Assembly: GCF_009909205.1 (NCBI RefSeq)
Contig: NZ_JAAAPN010000008.1
Coordinates: 124,001 to 188,000, forward strand
Source: Aquabacterium fontiphilum
Lineage (GTDB): Bacteria > Pseudomonadota > Gammaproteobacteria > Burkholderiales > Burkholderiaceae_C
Direction: 5' to 3'
DNA length: 64,000 bases
Part shown: one piece after another, positions 8,124-17,399 of the stretch
How the letters are laid out: each line of letters starts with the position of its first letter
Position numbering within the stretch: the stretch's first letter is position 1
Program-made: the position numbers and the translations under genes
Notes under the pieces: model-generated
Seen by the model: only the letters and a program-made list of their open reading frames with translations
Database searches by the model: none
What the model was told of the DNA's origin: nothing

Positions 8124-9827
8124 ATGACCGCCCCGCTTGACCCCGTTGCCCGCAAGACCGGCGCCCTCGCGCTGTCGACCTACCGGCTCACCAAGCGCTT
8201 TGGCAGCTTCACCGCGTTGGATGCCGTGTCGATCGAGGTGCGCCCGGGCACCGTGCACGCACTGCTGGGCGAAAACGGCGCGGGCAAGAGCACGCTGGTC
8301 AAGGCCATTGTGGGCTACCACCTACCCGATGACGGCGCCGTGCTGATCGATGGCCGTGAGCACGCCATTGGCTCGCCGGTGGTTGCACGGCAACTGGGCA
8401 TCGGCATGGTCTACCAGCATTTCACCGTGGTGCCCGGCATGACTGTGGCCGAGAACCTGCTGCTGGCCAAGGGCGAGCTGCCGGCGGTGGTCAACTGGCG
8501 GCAGGTGCGGCGCGAGCTGCAGGCCTTTCTGGACACCACCCCCTTCCGGCTCGACCTCGATGCCCGTCCGGCCGACCTGTCGGCCGGCGAGAAGCAGAAG
8601 CTCGAGATCCTCAAGCAGCTCTATCTGCAGCCGCGGCTGCTGATTCTGGACGAGCCCACCTCGGTGCTGACGCCACAGGAAGCCGATGAGGTGCTTGGCG
8701 CCTTGCGCGATCGCGCCCATGCAGGCGAGGTCACGGTGATCATGATCTCGCACAAGTTCCGCGAGGTCATGGAGGTGGCCGACGATGTGAGCGTGTTGCG
8801 CCGTGGGGCCCTGATGGGCAGCCACCGCGTGGCCGATACCACGCCTGCGTTGCTGGGCGCCGAGATGATGGGGCAGACCAAGCCCGCCTCGGCCGAGGAG
8901 GCAGAACCAGTCAAGCCAGCCGACCCGGCTGAGGCTGGTGCAGCTTCGGAAGAAGCCACGCGGCCGGCCGCGCACCTGGCTCGCCCGCCGGTGCCGGACG
9001 GTGCCCCACGCCTGCGCATCGAAGGGCTGACCGTGGCCGGCGACCGCGGCGAGATGGCCGTGCAGGGCTTGTCGCTGGCAGTTCGACCAGGTGAGATCGT
9101 GGGCGTGGCGGGTGTCTCGGGCAACGGTCAGCGCGAGCTGATGGAGGCGCTCGTCGGCCAGCGTGAGCGCGCCGCTGGCGCGGTGTGGATCGGCGATGAG
9201 CGCTACCTTGCGCGGCGCGACCAGAACCAGCGCCTCAACGTGCGCAGCCTGCCGGAAGAGCCGCTGCGCAATGCCTGCGTGGGCGACCTGAGCGTGGCCA
9301 TGAACATCGGCCTGCGGCGGTTCGATCAGGCGCCTGCCGCCCGGGCAGGCTGGCTGCGCAGCGGCGTGCTGCGCGAGCAGGCGCGGGCGCTGATTGCCGC
9401 CTACAAAGTCAAGACGCAGGGCGAGAACGCGCCCATCCGCTCGCTGTCAGGGGGCAATGTGCAGCGCGCCGTGCTGGCACGTGAGCTCGATGGCCAGGTT
9501 GACGTGCTGCTGGTATCCAACCCGGTCTTCGGGCTGGACTTTGCCGCTGTGGCTGAGATCCATGCCCGCATCCTGGCCGTGCGCAACCAGGGTGGCGCGG
9601 TGTTGCTGCTCAGCGAAGACCTCGACGAGCTGCTGAAACTGGCCGATCGCATCGTGGTGATGAGCGAAGGCCGCATCGTCCATGAATGTGCGGCCGAGCA
9701 GGCCGACCGGCATGTGCTGGGCACCTTCATGGGAGGCCACGCACACGATCACGTCAACGATCACGCTCCCGCCCCTGAGGGTGCACGTGACAGCGCGCGA
9801 GCCGCGCGCACCCAGGAGGCCGCATGA
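8124..9827 (+). CDS. BMP-type ABC transporter ATPase (two nucleotide-binding domains)
   Basis: This 567-residue protein has two fused ATPase domains, as is usual for BMP, ribose and purine importers, and is the natural partner of the permeases at 1181 and 2287 even though five genes lie between. Domain 1 has Walker [10 protein letters not shown] (49-57) and [12 protein letters not shown]. Domain 2 has the relaxed [11 protein letters not shown] loop and [14 protein letters not shown] signature with a Walker B region [12 protein letters not shown]. An Ala/Glu/Pro-rich linker of about 40 residues joins them. The end overlaps the next gene as ATGA. Confidence 0.88.
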   Translation: MTAPLDPVARKTGALALSTYRLTKRFGSFTALDAVSIEVRPGTVHALLGENGAGKSTLVKAIVGYHLPDDGAVLIDGREHAIGSPVVARQLGIGMVYQHFTVVPGMTVAENLLLAKGELPAVVNWRQVRRELQAFLDTTPFRLDLDARPADLSAGEKQKLEILKQLYLQPRLLILDEPTSVLTPQEADEVLGALRDRAHAGEVTVIMISHKFREVMEVADDVSVLRRGALMGSHRVADTTPALLGAEMMGQTKPASAEEAEPVKPADPAEAGAASEEATRPAAHLARPPVPDGAPRLRIEGLTVAGDRGEMAVQGLSLAVRPGEIVGVAGVSGNGQRELMEALVGQRERAAGAVWIGDERYLARRDQNQRLNVRSLPEEPLRNACVGDLSVAMNIGLRRFDQAPAARAGWLRSGVLREQARALIAAYKVKTQGENAPIRSLSGGNVQRAVLARELDGQVDVLLVSNPVFGLDFAAVAEIHARILAVRNQGGAVLLLSEDLDELLKLADRIVVMSEGRIVHECAAEQADRHVLGTFMGGHAHDHVNDHAPAPEGARDSARAARTQEAA

Positions 9828-10492
9828 CCCGCACCGTTGCTGCGCAACCTTTCGGCTACCCCTTCGATCTGGCGACGACGGCGCTGCTGATCATCGACAT
9901 GCAGCGCGATTTCGTCGAACCGGGCGGCTTCGGGGCTTCGCTGGGCAACGATGTCGTGCCCCTTCAGGCCATCATCCCCACGGTGCAGCGCGTGCTGCAG
10001 GCCTGGCGGGATGCGGGCGGCTTCGTGGTGCACACGCGCGAGGGTCATCGGCCCGACCTGTCGGACTGCCCGCCGGCCAAGCGCGAACGCGGCCAGCCCA
10101 GTTTGCGCATCGGGGATGTGGGGCCCATGGGCCGGGTGCTGATCCGCGGTGAGCCGGGCCACGCCATCGTGCCCGAACTGGCGCCGATCGATGGCGAACT
10201 GGTCATCGACAAGCCGGGCAAGGGCGCCTTCTATGCCACGCCGCTCAACGAGGCCTTGCAGGCCAAGGGCATCACGCACCTTGTGGTGATGGGCGTGACC
10301 ACCGAGGTCTGCGTGCAGACCACGATGCGCGAAGCCAATGACCGTGGCTACAGCTGCCTGCTGGTCGAAGACGGCACAGCGAGCTACTTTCCCGCTTTCA
10401 AGGATGCCACGCTGGCCATGATTCGCGCGCAAGGCGCCATCGTGGGCTGGACGGCGCCCAGCCAGGCCTTGCTGGATGCGCTGCATGCCTGA
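9824..10492 (+). CDS. second isochorismatase-superfamily cysteine hydrolase (biuret/triuret hydrolase-like)
   Basis: This 222-residue paralogue of the enzyme at 4293 keeps the triad D25 (IIDMQRDF), K130 (IDKPGKGAF) and C163 (TTEVCVQTT) and the [12 protein letters not shown] and MREANDRGY segments. It lacks the short insertion seen in the first protein ([11 protein letters not shown]) and differs near the C-terminus ([14 protein letters not shown] instead of [11 protein letters not shown]), around the substrate pocket in this family. Two diverged copies in one locus suggest sequential action on different ureides, for example triuret or carboxybiuret in one step and biuret in the other. It is translationally coupled to the BMP ATPase. 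Confidence 0.75.
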   Translation: MTRTVAAQPFGYPFDLATTALLIIDMQRDFVEPGGFGASLGNDVVPLQAIIPTVQRVLQAWRDAGGFVVHTREGHRPDLSDCPPAKRERGQPSLRIGDVGPMGRVLIRGEPGHAIVPELAPIDGELVIDKPGKGAFYATPLNEALQAKGITHLVVMGVTTEVCVQTTMREANDRGYSCLLVEDGTASYFPAFKDATLAMIRAQGAIVGWTAPSQALLDALHA

Positions 10493-10540
10493 CGCCGCGG
10501 TCTGTTCTCCTTACCTTCTGACGCGTCAACGAGCCGTCTC

Positions 10541-12424
10541 ATGACCTTTTTCGATCTGCCTTCCCCTGCCACCGTGCCGCACACCATTGCGGGCTTGCTG
10601 GCGGCTTACCGTGAGGGCCTGACGCCCGCAGCTGTGCTGGCCCACCTCTGGCATCGGTGGCAGGCCCTGCCCGCCAGCGACGCCGCATGGATCGCACGCG
10701 CGACCGCCGCGCAGTTGCAGACGCAGCTCGACGCCCTGGCTGGCCAGTCGCCCGATACCTTGCCGCTGTACGGCGTGCCGTTTGCGGTCAAGGACAACAT
10801 CGATGTGGCCGGCTGGCCGACCACGGCTGCTTGTCCCGCGTTTGCCTACAAACCCGACGAGACGGCCGAAGTGGTGCAGCGCCTGCAGCGCGCAGGCGCC
10901 ATCCTCGTGGGCAAGACCAACCTGGACCAGTTCGCCACCGGCCTGGTGGGCGTGCGTTCACCCTATGGCGCGCCGCGCTCCTCCTTCAGCGCGGCGCATG
11001 TCAGCGGCGGCTCCAGCTCGGGCTCGGCCGTGGTGGTGGCGCGGGGCGAGGTGCCGTTCGCGCTGGGCACCGACACCGCGGGCTCAGGCCGTGTGCCGGC
11101 CGGCTTCAACAACGTGGTCGGGCTCAAGCCCACGCCGGGCCGGGTCTCCACCCACGGCGTGTTGCCGGCCTGTCGCAGCCTGGATTGCGTCAGCGTGTTC
11201 GCCCTGACGGCAGCCGATGCGGCCCGTGTGCTGGCGCAGATCGATGGGCTGCGGCCCGGCGAGCCCTGCTTCAACCCGCATGCGCCCGGGCCGGCCCGCT
11301 TGCCGCGCAGCCTGCGTGTGGGCATCCCGGCCGTGCCGGTGTTCGATGGCGACGCCGCCTATGCAAAGGCCTTCGAGGCTGCACGCGGCCATTGCGAGAC
11401 GCTGGTCACGACCGAGGGCGCGGCATGGCCCGCGCAGATGGTGCCGGTCGACATGGCGCCTTTGTTCGAGGTGGCGCGCTTGTTGTATGACGGTCCATGG
11501 GTGGCCGAGCGGCATGCGGCCATCGATGCCTTCATCCGCACGCAGCCGGATGCCTTGCACCCCACGGTGCGCGAGATCATCGCGTCGGCGTCGAACCATT
11601 CGGCCGTCGATGCGTTCCGCGGTCTGTACCGTCTGCGCGAGTTGGCTACCCAGCTCGCACCACTGTGGCAGCAGATCGACGTGCTGATGGTGCCCACCGC
11701 GCCCACGCACCCGACTGTGGCCAGCGTCGAGGCCGAGCCGGTGGCGCGCAACGCGCTGCTGGGCACCTACACCAACTTCGTCAACCTGCTGGGCTGGAGC
11801 GCGCTGGCCATGCCGGCCGGCTTCACGGCCGAAGGCCTGCCCTTTGGTGTGACCTTCATCGGCCCCCCCGGCGCCGATGCGGCCCTGCTGGACCTGGGCC
11901 TGGCTTGGCAGCGCAACTGGCAGGCGCGGCAGCCTGCCGCGCTGGGTTGCGCCTTGCCACCGCCGGCCCCTTCGGATCTGGCGGAGCCGCCACCGCTTCG
12001 GGCTGAGCCCACGCTGGCACTCGCGGTGGTTGGCGCCCACCTCAGCGGCATGCCCCTGCACAGTCAACTCGTCGAGCGCCACGCGCGGCTGCTGGCCACC
12101 ACGCAGACCGCTCCCCACTACCGCCTGTTCGCGCTGCCGGGCACCGTGCCGCCCAAGCCGGGGCTGGCGCGCCTGTCGCCCGACGACGACCCTGCGCTGG
12201 GCCATGCCATCGCGCTGGAGGTCTATGCCGTGCCGCAGTCGGCCATCGGCTCGTTTCTGGCGTTGATCCCGCCCCCGTTGGGGCTGGGGTCGGTCGAGCT
12301 GGCCGATGGCAGCTGGGTCAAGGGCTTCATCTGCGAGCCGGCCGGTCTGGCCGGGGCCGAAGACATCAGCCACTTCGGCGGCTGGCGTGCCTACATCCGC
12401 CACCGCCAGGAGCAGACCGCATGA
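10541..12424 (+). CDS. atzF: allophanate hydrolase (AtzF-like)
   Basis: This 627-residue protein has an N-terminal amidase-signature domain and the C-terminal domain (about 480-625) typical of allophanate hydrolases, which turn allophanate into ammonia and CO2. The Ser-cisSer-Lys triad is K84 (FAVKDNID), S158 (in SGGSSSGS) and S182 (GTDTAGSGR), at a constant offset of seven from the AtzF numbering I recall. The C-terminal domain retains GAHLSGMPLHSQL, near the region tied to decarboxylation in the yeast enzyme. The upstream 48-bp gap has no strong ribosome site. The end overlaps atzH by ATGA. It is the common last step for biuret, cyanurate and triuret routes. Confidence 0.88.
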   Translation: MTFFDLPSPATVPHTIAGLLAAYREGLTPAAVLAHLWHRWQALPASDAAWIARATAAQLQTQLDALAGQSPDTLPLYGVPFAVKDNIDVAGWPTTAACPAFAYKPDETAEVVQRLQRAGAILVGKTNLDQFATGLVGVRSPYGAPRSSFSAAHVSGGSSSGSAVVVARGEVPFALGTDTAGSGRVPAGFNNVVGLKPTPGRVSTHGVLPACRSLDCVSVFALTAADAARVLAQIDGLRPGEPCFNPHAPGPARLPRSLRVGIPAVPVFDGDAAYAKAFEAARGHCETLVTTEGAAWPAQMVPVDMAPLFEVARLLYDGPWVAERHAAIDAFIRTQPDALHPTVREIIASASNHSAVDAFRGLYRLRELATQLAPLWQQIDVLMVPTAPTHPTVASVEAEPVARNALLGTYTNFVNLLGWSALAMPAGFTAEGLPFGVTFIGPPGADAALLDLGLAWQRNWQARQPAALGCALPPPAPSDLAEPPPLRAEPTLALAVVGAHLSGMPLHSQLVERHARLLATTQTAPHYRLFALPGTVPPKPGLARLSPDDDPALGHAIALEVYAVPQSAIGSFLALIPPPLGLGSVELADGSWVKGFICEPAGLAGAEDISHFGGWRAYIRHRQEQTA

Positions 12425-12831
12425 GCATCGCCGCGCCACAGATCCAGCAGCCCGAGGTCGTCGCCGAGGTGACCGCCCTGTTCCTGGCCTATGAGCACGC
12501 ACTGATGAGCAACGACATCGATGCGCTCAATGCCTTCTTCTGGTGCAGCCCGCAGGTGACGCGCTACGGGATTGCCGATCGCCAGTGGGGGCATGCCGAG
12601 CTGGTGGCCTATCGGGCCGGTGTGCCGGCGCCGACGTTCACGCGCCAGCTGCACGATGTGCGCATCACGGCCTTCGGAGTCGACATGGCCGTGGCCATGT
12701 GTGAGTTCACGCGCAGCGACACGCCGCTGCGCGGTTTTCAGACGCAGACCTGGGTTCGGCTGGATGAGGGATGGAAAATCGTCTCGGCCCATGTCAGCAT
12801 GCTGCCCTGGCCTCCTTCTTGCAGCCCCTGA
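12421..12831 (+). CDS. atzH: AtzH-like protein (NTF2 fold)
   Basis: This 136-residue protein matches the AtzH-like (DUF3225) family with an NTF2-type fold; recognisable stretches are FFWCSPQVTRYGIADRQWG and FQTQTWVRLDEGWKIVSAHVS. In Pseudomonas ADP, AtzH processes 1,3-dicarboxyurea to allophanate between AtzE and AtzF. Here it is coupled to atzF (ATGA) but no atzE or atzG is present in the window, so the source of its substrate is unexplained. It may receive a carboxylated urea from one of the cysteine hydrolases. Confidence 0.8.
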   Translation: MSIAAPQIQQPEVVAEVTALFLAYEHALMSNDIDALNAFFWCSPQVTRYGIADRQWGHAELVAYRAGVPAPTFTRQLHDVRITAFGVDMAVAMCEFTRSDTPLRGFQTQTWVRLDEGWKIVSAHVSMLPWPPSCSP

Positions 12832-12837
12832 TCGCGC

Positions 12838-13551
12838 ATGGAACTCGTCTCGCCATCCCCATCTGCCGCCTTGCCCGCCATCACGCTGGCCGAGCGGGTG
12901 TACGCGCAGATCAAGCAGCTGATCTTCGACTTTCAGTTGCTGCCCGGCGAGCGTTTCTCGGAGAGCGACCTGGCCAACCGTGTGCAGGTCAGCCGCACGC
13001 CGCTGCGCCAGGCGCTACAGCGCCTGCAGCGCGAAGGCTTTCTGCTGGTGTTCCCGAAAAGCGGCTGGCAGGTCGCGCCGCTGGATTTCGACACCTTCGA
13101 CCAGCTCTACGATCTGCGCGTGCTGCTGGAGGCGCACGCGGTGGCGCGCCTGTGCGAGATGGAAGACCGCCCGGCTCTGAAAGACCTGGCCGACACGTGG
13201 CTGGTGCCGCCAGGCGAGCGCCAGACGGCCTTCGTGGCCGTTGACCGGCTCGACGAAGCCTTTCATACCGCGCTGGTCTCGGCCACGGGCAACCACGAGA
13301 TGGTGCGCGTGCACGAAGACATCACCGAGCGCATCCGCATCATCCGTCGGCTCGATTTCACCAAGGTGGCCCGCGTCGAGGCCACGTATGACGAGCATGC
13401 CCGCATCCTGCGCGCCATCACCCGGCGGCGCACCGATGAGGCCCAGCGCCTGCTGCGCGCCCACATCGAGCAAAGCAAGCTCGAGGTGCGTCACATCACG
13501 CTCGACATGCTCTATCAGGCGCGCCAGCGCATCGCCGCAAGTCAGGGCTGA
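12838..13551 (+). CDS. GntR-family transcriptional regulator, FCD type
   Basis: This 237-residue regulator has an N-terminal winged helix (about 17-82, with VQVSRTPLRQALQRLQREGF) and a C-terminal FCD ligand-binding domain (about 90-225). Candidate metal/ligand residues of that domain are in DEAFHTAL, YDEHARIL and RAHIEQSK. It begins 6 bp after atzH, so it is the last gene of the locus and probably controls it, likely through the TTGTATACAA palindrome at 5059. Ligand unknown; FCD regulators usually sense the pathway substrate or an intermediate. Confidence 0.88.
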   Translation: MELVSPSPSAALPAITLAERVYAQIKQLIFDFQLLPGERFSESDLANRVQVSRTPLRQALQRLQREGFLLVFPKSGWQVAPLDFDTFDQLYDLRVLLEAHAVARLCEMEDRPALKDLADTWLVPPGERQTAFVAVDRLDEAFHTALVSATGNHEMVRVHEDITERIRIIRRLDFTKVARVEATYDEHARILRAITRRRTDEAQRLLRAHIEQSKLEVRHITLDMLYQARQRIAASQG

Positions 13552-13576
13552 AGCCAATGGCGCCAGCAACGCCGGG

Positions 13577-14875
13577 TCAGGCGCCGAACACCGTCAGCAC
13601 GCCGGTGTAGCCATACAGATGCTGCCGGGCGATCTCGCCGCCGGCAAAGAACCCCACCAGCGGCACATCGCCCAGCGCGTGGGCCACGATCTCCATCTCG
13701 GCATTGGGCGAACCGAAATGCGGGCCGCCACGGCCGGCGCAGCTGATGTAGACGGCGCCGACCGGTCGGCTACCCGGGTGCTCCACCGGGTCGAACTCTT
13801 CACGGATCTCGGCGCAAATGCGCACCAGGTCTTGTCGGGCAGCCTGAACATGGCGCTGACAGAAGGCCAGTTGCATGCCCGGCTCGACCCAGTCGCTCAA
13901 AGCCACACCCAGGCGATGCGGGTCCAGTCCCACCAAGTGCCTGACCCGTGTGCTGGCGCCGAAGTGCCGACCGTGGCTCATCATGTCGCTGCCAGAGTCG
14001 GTCAGGCCAGCCAGGGTCGCGCGCACGCGGGGCAGCGCCTCGCGTTGCCATTGGGGATGGGTGACATCGGTGGAGACGCCCAGGTCGCGCAGCAGGCAGG
14101 TCAAGGCGGGCAGCCCGTCGAGTTCGTAGACCACATTGCGCTCGCAGCCCGTCACCTCGCGCTGCGGACCCACCGGCGTACAACCTTGCGTCACGCGCGA
14201 GACGAGCCGCACGCGCTCATGGAACGCCACGCCCGACAGCCCGCCTTGCCACAGCCCGGAAGCTGTGTCGCCGGGGCGCCGGTCGGCACCCTCCTGTGGC
14301 GTCTCTGACGGGTCGTACGCCAGGTGCAGGCGACTGTGATCGCCGGCGCTGAGCCCGCCGAACAGGTAGCCCGTCGCGGTGCGGTCGGCCAGTTCGTGCA
14401 GCAACTCCTGGATGTCGGGCGTCTGTCCGTCTGCATGTACCTGCGCCGCATGCGCAACAAACTCCGCGCTGGCGCCAGTCGGCCGCATGACGCCCAGCCC
14501 AAACGCGCTGACATGGCTTGAGGCCGGCAAAGGTCGGCGCCCGTGGAACAGGCGGAAGTCGCGTGCGGGCAGGTTGCACAGCATGACCGCCAGCGCGGGC
14601 TCGTCGATGTACTCCACGCCGGTGGCCAGCACCCCTGCGCCCACCGCGCCCACCCAGGCCACGCCGGGCAGGCGGCTGCGCAAGCCCTGAAGCACTTGCT
14701 CGGCGCCGTGGCCGAGTTCGTCGCTGAGATAGACCCAGCCCAGGGTGGCGTCCATCCGTTCGGCGCCTTGCGAGGCCAGTTGGGCCCAGACCAGTTCCAG
14801 CGCCAGGTCCGGTTGGGGATGCGTCGCGTGCGCCTGAAGAAAGCGCAGGCCGAGGGCGTGCGAAGGGGAGGCCAT
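13577..14875 (-). CDS. FIST domain signal-transduction protein
   Basis: This 432-residue protein has FIST N and FIST C domains, predicted small-ligand sensory modules found alone or attached to signalling proteins. Typical features are GVAWVGAVGAGVL, the middle TGYLFGGLSAGDHS and the late AVYISCAGRGGPHFG and LVGFFAGGEIA stretches. It has no output domain and no membrane segment, so it is probably a soluble stand-alone sensor. It lies 23 bp downstream of phaM on the same strand. Its 3' end converges with the GntR gene. Confidence 0.8.
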   Translation of the reverse strand: MASPSHALGLRFLQAHATHPQPDLALELVWAQLASQGAERMDATLGWVYLSDELGHGAEQVLQGLRSRLPGVAWVGAVGAGVLATGVEYIDEPALAVMLCNLPARDFRLFHGRRPLPASSHVSAFGLGVMRPTGASAEFVAHAAQVHADGQTPDIQELLHELADRTATGYLFGGLSAGDHSRLHLAYDPSETPQEGADRRPGDTASGLWQGGLSGVAFHERVRLVSRVTQGCTPVGPQREVTGCERNVVYELDGLPALTCLLRDLGVSTDVTHPQWQREALPRVRATLAGLTDSGSDMMSHGRHFGASTRVRHLVGLDPHRLGVALSDWVEPGMQLAFCQRHVQAARQDLVRICAEIREEFDPVEHPGSRPVGAVYISCAGRGGPHFGSPNAEMEIVAHALGDVPLVGFFAGGEIARQHLYGYTGVLTVFGA

Positions 14876-14898
14876 GGGTCAGGTGGGGCCGTGAGGCA

Positions 14899-15642
14899 TC
14901 AGCGCGCGTTACCCGGCTTGCGGGCGCGCGCCGAGGCGGAGGTGGGGGTGGCGCGCTTGCGGGCGGCGCTGCCTGAGGCGGGGCGTGCACTGCGGGCGGT
15001 CGATGTGGAGGGGTTGCTTACGCCCTCGGGCCTGCGGGTGGCCGCTGCCTCGGCCTGCTGTGTCGCCTGCTGAGTGGCTTGCGCCGCCTGTGCGGCCATC
15101 TGCGTGAACTGCTGGGTGAGCGTGTCCCACCAGCGCATGGGGTTGATCAGCTCAGCGCCCGCTGGCGCGGGTGCATCGCCCGTTTGTTCGCCGACCGTGT
15201 CTTCTGCAGATTCGGCCCCCGCAGGCGCAGACGAGGCAGGGAGGGTGTCGGCCTGCGCTTTGAGTGTCTCGCGCAATTGGTCCATCGACACGTTCATGCC
15301 CTTGAGCGTATCCAGCGTCATCTTCTGGACTTCAAGCCCTTGAATGGTCATCGCAATCATGCGCGCGTTCTGCTCCAGCCAGAACTGCACGGTGCGCAGG
15401 TCCTGGATGCGCTTGTCCAGTTCTTGCGGGTCGAGTGTGGGCAGCGTCCATGCCCCCATGGTGCCCATGGCCTGCGACGCCGGGCCGCCTGCCGCGGCGC
15501 CCGGCAGATTGGGCATGGCGCTGCCAGCGGCCTTGAGCCAGTCCTGAAACAGGCCGATGCTGGCGGCGCCCAGGTTGGCAAACGCCTGCGAGGCATCCGG
15601 CGCTTCGGCGCTGGGGGCGGTGGAGTGGGGGCGGTCTGTCAT
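14899..15642 (-). CDS. phaM: PhaM-like polyhydroxyalkanoate granule protein
   Basis: This 247-residue protein resembles PhaM, which in Ralstonia activates PHA synthase and tethers granules to the nucleoid. The conserved core is PTLDPQELDKRIQDLRTV followed by a helical segment with TIQGLEVQKMTLDTLK. The C-terminal 50 residues are rich in Ala, Arg, Lys, Ser and Pro, as expected for the DNA-binding tail. I chose the ATG at 15642, preceded by AAGGAG, rather than upstream in-frame starts. It shares a promoter region with the divergent phoD gene and probably an operon with the FIST gene. Confidence 0.75.
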   Translation of the reverse strand: MTDRPHSTAPSAEAPDASQAFANLGAASIGLFQDWLKAAGSAMPNLPGAAAGGPASQAMGTMGAWTLPTLDPQELDKRIQDLRTVQFWLEQNARMIAMTIQGLEVQKMTLDTLKGMNVSMDQLRETLKAQADTLPASSAPAGAESAEDTVGEQTGDAPAPAGAELINPMRWWDTLTQQFTQMAAQAAQATQQATQQAEAAATRRPEGVSNPSTSTARSARPASGSAARKRATPTSASARARKPGNAR

Positions 15643-15780
15643 GTCGGCTCCTTCCTGGCCAGGGCCTGGCGCTGGCCCATCTGCTCGATGGTGCATTGTG
15701 CGGCCATCTGCCATGTCCCGGCCAGCGCGGGCCCGCAAGACCCGGCGGCGGGTGGCGGTCGCAGCATAATCGGCGCCTTC

Positions 15781-17361
15781 ATGCAACGACGAGAACTCTT
15801 ACGGCAACTCAGCCGCGCGGCCGCCCTGCTCGCGTGGCACCGCTGGTCGGCGGCCCAGGTGGGCGCGCAAGGCCAGGCCGCCGCGCCTTGGCGCGCGCCG
15901 GCCGAGGTGTTCACGCTGGGGGTGGCCAGTGGCGAGCCGCGCCACGATTCGGTGGTGTTGTGGACGCGCCTGGCGCCCCGCCCCATGCAGCCTGATGGCG
16001 GCATGCCCGCGCGTCCGGTGCTCGTGCGCTGGGAAGTGGCCCGCGATTCGGGCTTCCGCGACGTGGTCGCCAGCGGTGAGCGCCTGGCCGTGCCCGACAG
16101 CGCTCACAGCGTGCATGTGCTCGTCAATGGCCTGACGGCCGGCCGCGAGTACCACTACCGCTTCGAGGCAGGCGGCGCGCGCAGCCCGGTCGGCCGCACC
16201 CGCACGGCGCCGGATCCGGCCAGCCACCCCCGGCGCCTGCGGGCGGCGCTGGCGTCCTGTCAGCACTACGAGCAAGGGCACTTCACCGTGCATCGGGACA
16301 TCGCGCGTGCGGATGTCGATATTGTGCTGTTCGCGGGCGACTACATCTACACCAGCCGGCAGCCGGGCTATGCCCGTGTGCGCACGCTCAGCCAGCACAT
16401 GCCCGACCGGCGCGCGCTGTCGGATTACCGCGTCCACCACGCCAGCTACAAGCTCGACCCCGATCTGCGCGCCGCCCACGCCGCCCATCCCTGGCTGCTC
16501 GTCTGGGACGATCACGACGTGATCTCCGACTACGCGGGCAACTGGGCGCCGGACATCGATGATGCGGAGGCCTTCACGGCCATCCGCGCGGCCGCCTACC
16601 AGGCCTGGTTCGAGCACCTGCCCGTCTCGCCCCACCGCGCGCCGGTGGATGGCGCCCTGCCGCTGTATGACCGCTTCGCATGGGGTCGATTGGCTGACCT
16701 CTGGTTGCTCGATACCCGGCAGTTCCGCGATACGCCGCCATGCCAGGACACATTCAGCCCCTTCGGGCGCAAGCTGCTGTGGCGCTGTGACGCCGCGCAA
16801 GACGAGGCACGCAGTCCCATGGGGCTGCCGCAGGAGTACTGGCTGGCCGAGGGCCTGGCCGGCAGCGCGGCCGCCTGGAAGCTGGTGTTGCAGACCACGC
16901 AGCTGTCACCTTCCCCGATGCCCGGGCCATGGGGCGAACTGCTGTACGCAGACGGCTGGGATGCCTTTCCGGCAGCCCGGCGCCGGCTGATGGAGGCCAT
17001 CGCGCAGCCGCGCGTGCAGGATGTGGTGTTTCTGGGGGGTGACGTCCACCGCCACGTGGCCGCGAACCTGCGCCACGACCCGCTGGACCCTGGCTCGCCC
17101 ATCGTGGCCAGCGAGTTCGTGACCAGCTCCGTCACCAGCCGGGGCCTGAGCGAGTGGGCCACCAGTCACATCCGCCGCCACCAGCCGGATCTGTTGCACT
17201 GCCGCAGCGACCAGCGCGGCTATGCGCTGCTCGATCTCACGCCCGAGCGCTTGCTGTGTGAGTTTCGGGCCACACCGCACCCGGTTCGGGCGGACGCTCG
17301 TTTTCATGTCCAGGCGCGCTACGAGGTGTTGCGTGGCCGACCGGGGCCTGTCAAGGCCTGA
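15781..17361 (+). CDS. phoD: alkaline phosphatase D (PhoD-like)
   Basis: This 526-residue metallophosphatase has a PhoD N-terminal domain and catalytic domain. Metal-binding motifs visible are FAGDYIY, WDDHDV and GGDVHRH. The N-terminus MQRRELLRQLSRAAALLAW looks like a Tat signal peptide, so it is expected in the periplasm or outside, hydrolysing phosphomono- or diesters. The start has a weak ribosome site. The gene is divergent from phaM across 138 bp. No Pho box was recognised. Confidence 0.85.
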   Translation: MQRRELLRQLSRAAALLAWHRWSAAQVGAQGQAAAPWRAPAEVFTLGVASGEPRHDSVVLWTRLAPRPMQPDGGMPARPVLVRWEVARDSGFRDVVASGERLAVPDSAHSVHVLVNGLTAGREYHYRFEAGGARSPVGRTRTAPDPASHPRRLRAALASCQHYEQGHFTVHRDIARADVDIVLFAGDYIYTSRQPGYARVRTLSQHMPDRRALSDYRVHHASYKLDPDLRAAHAAHPWLLVWDDHDVISDYAGNWAPDIDDAEAFTAIRAAAYQAWFEHLPVSPHRAPVDGALPLYDRFAWGRLADLWLLDTRQFRDTPPCQDTFSPFGRKLLWRCDAAQDEARSPMGLPQEYWLAEGLAGSAAAWKLVLQTTQLSPSPMPGPWGELLYADGWDAFPAARRRLMEAIAQPRVQDVVFLGGDVHRHVAANLRHDPLDPGSPIVASEFVTSSVTSRGLSEWATSHIRRHQPDLLHCRSDQRGYALLDLTPERLLCEFRATPHPVRADARFHVQARYEVLRGRPGPVKA

Positions 17362-17399
17362 CCGTCGTGTCGGCCCGGCGCAGTCCGTACAATCTCCCC

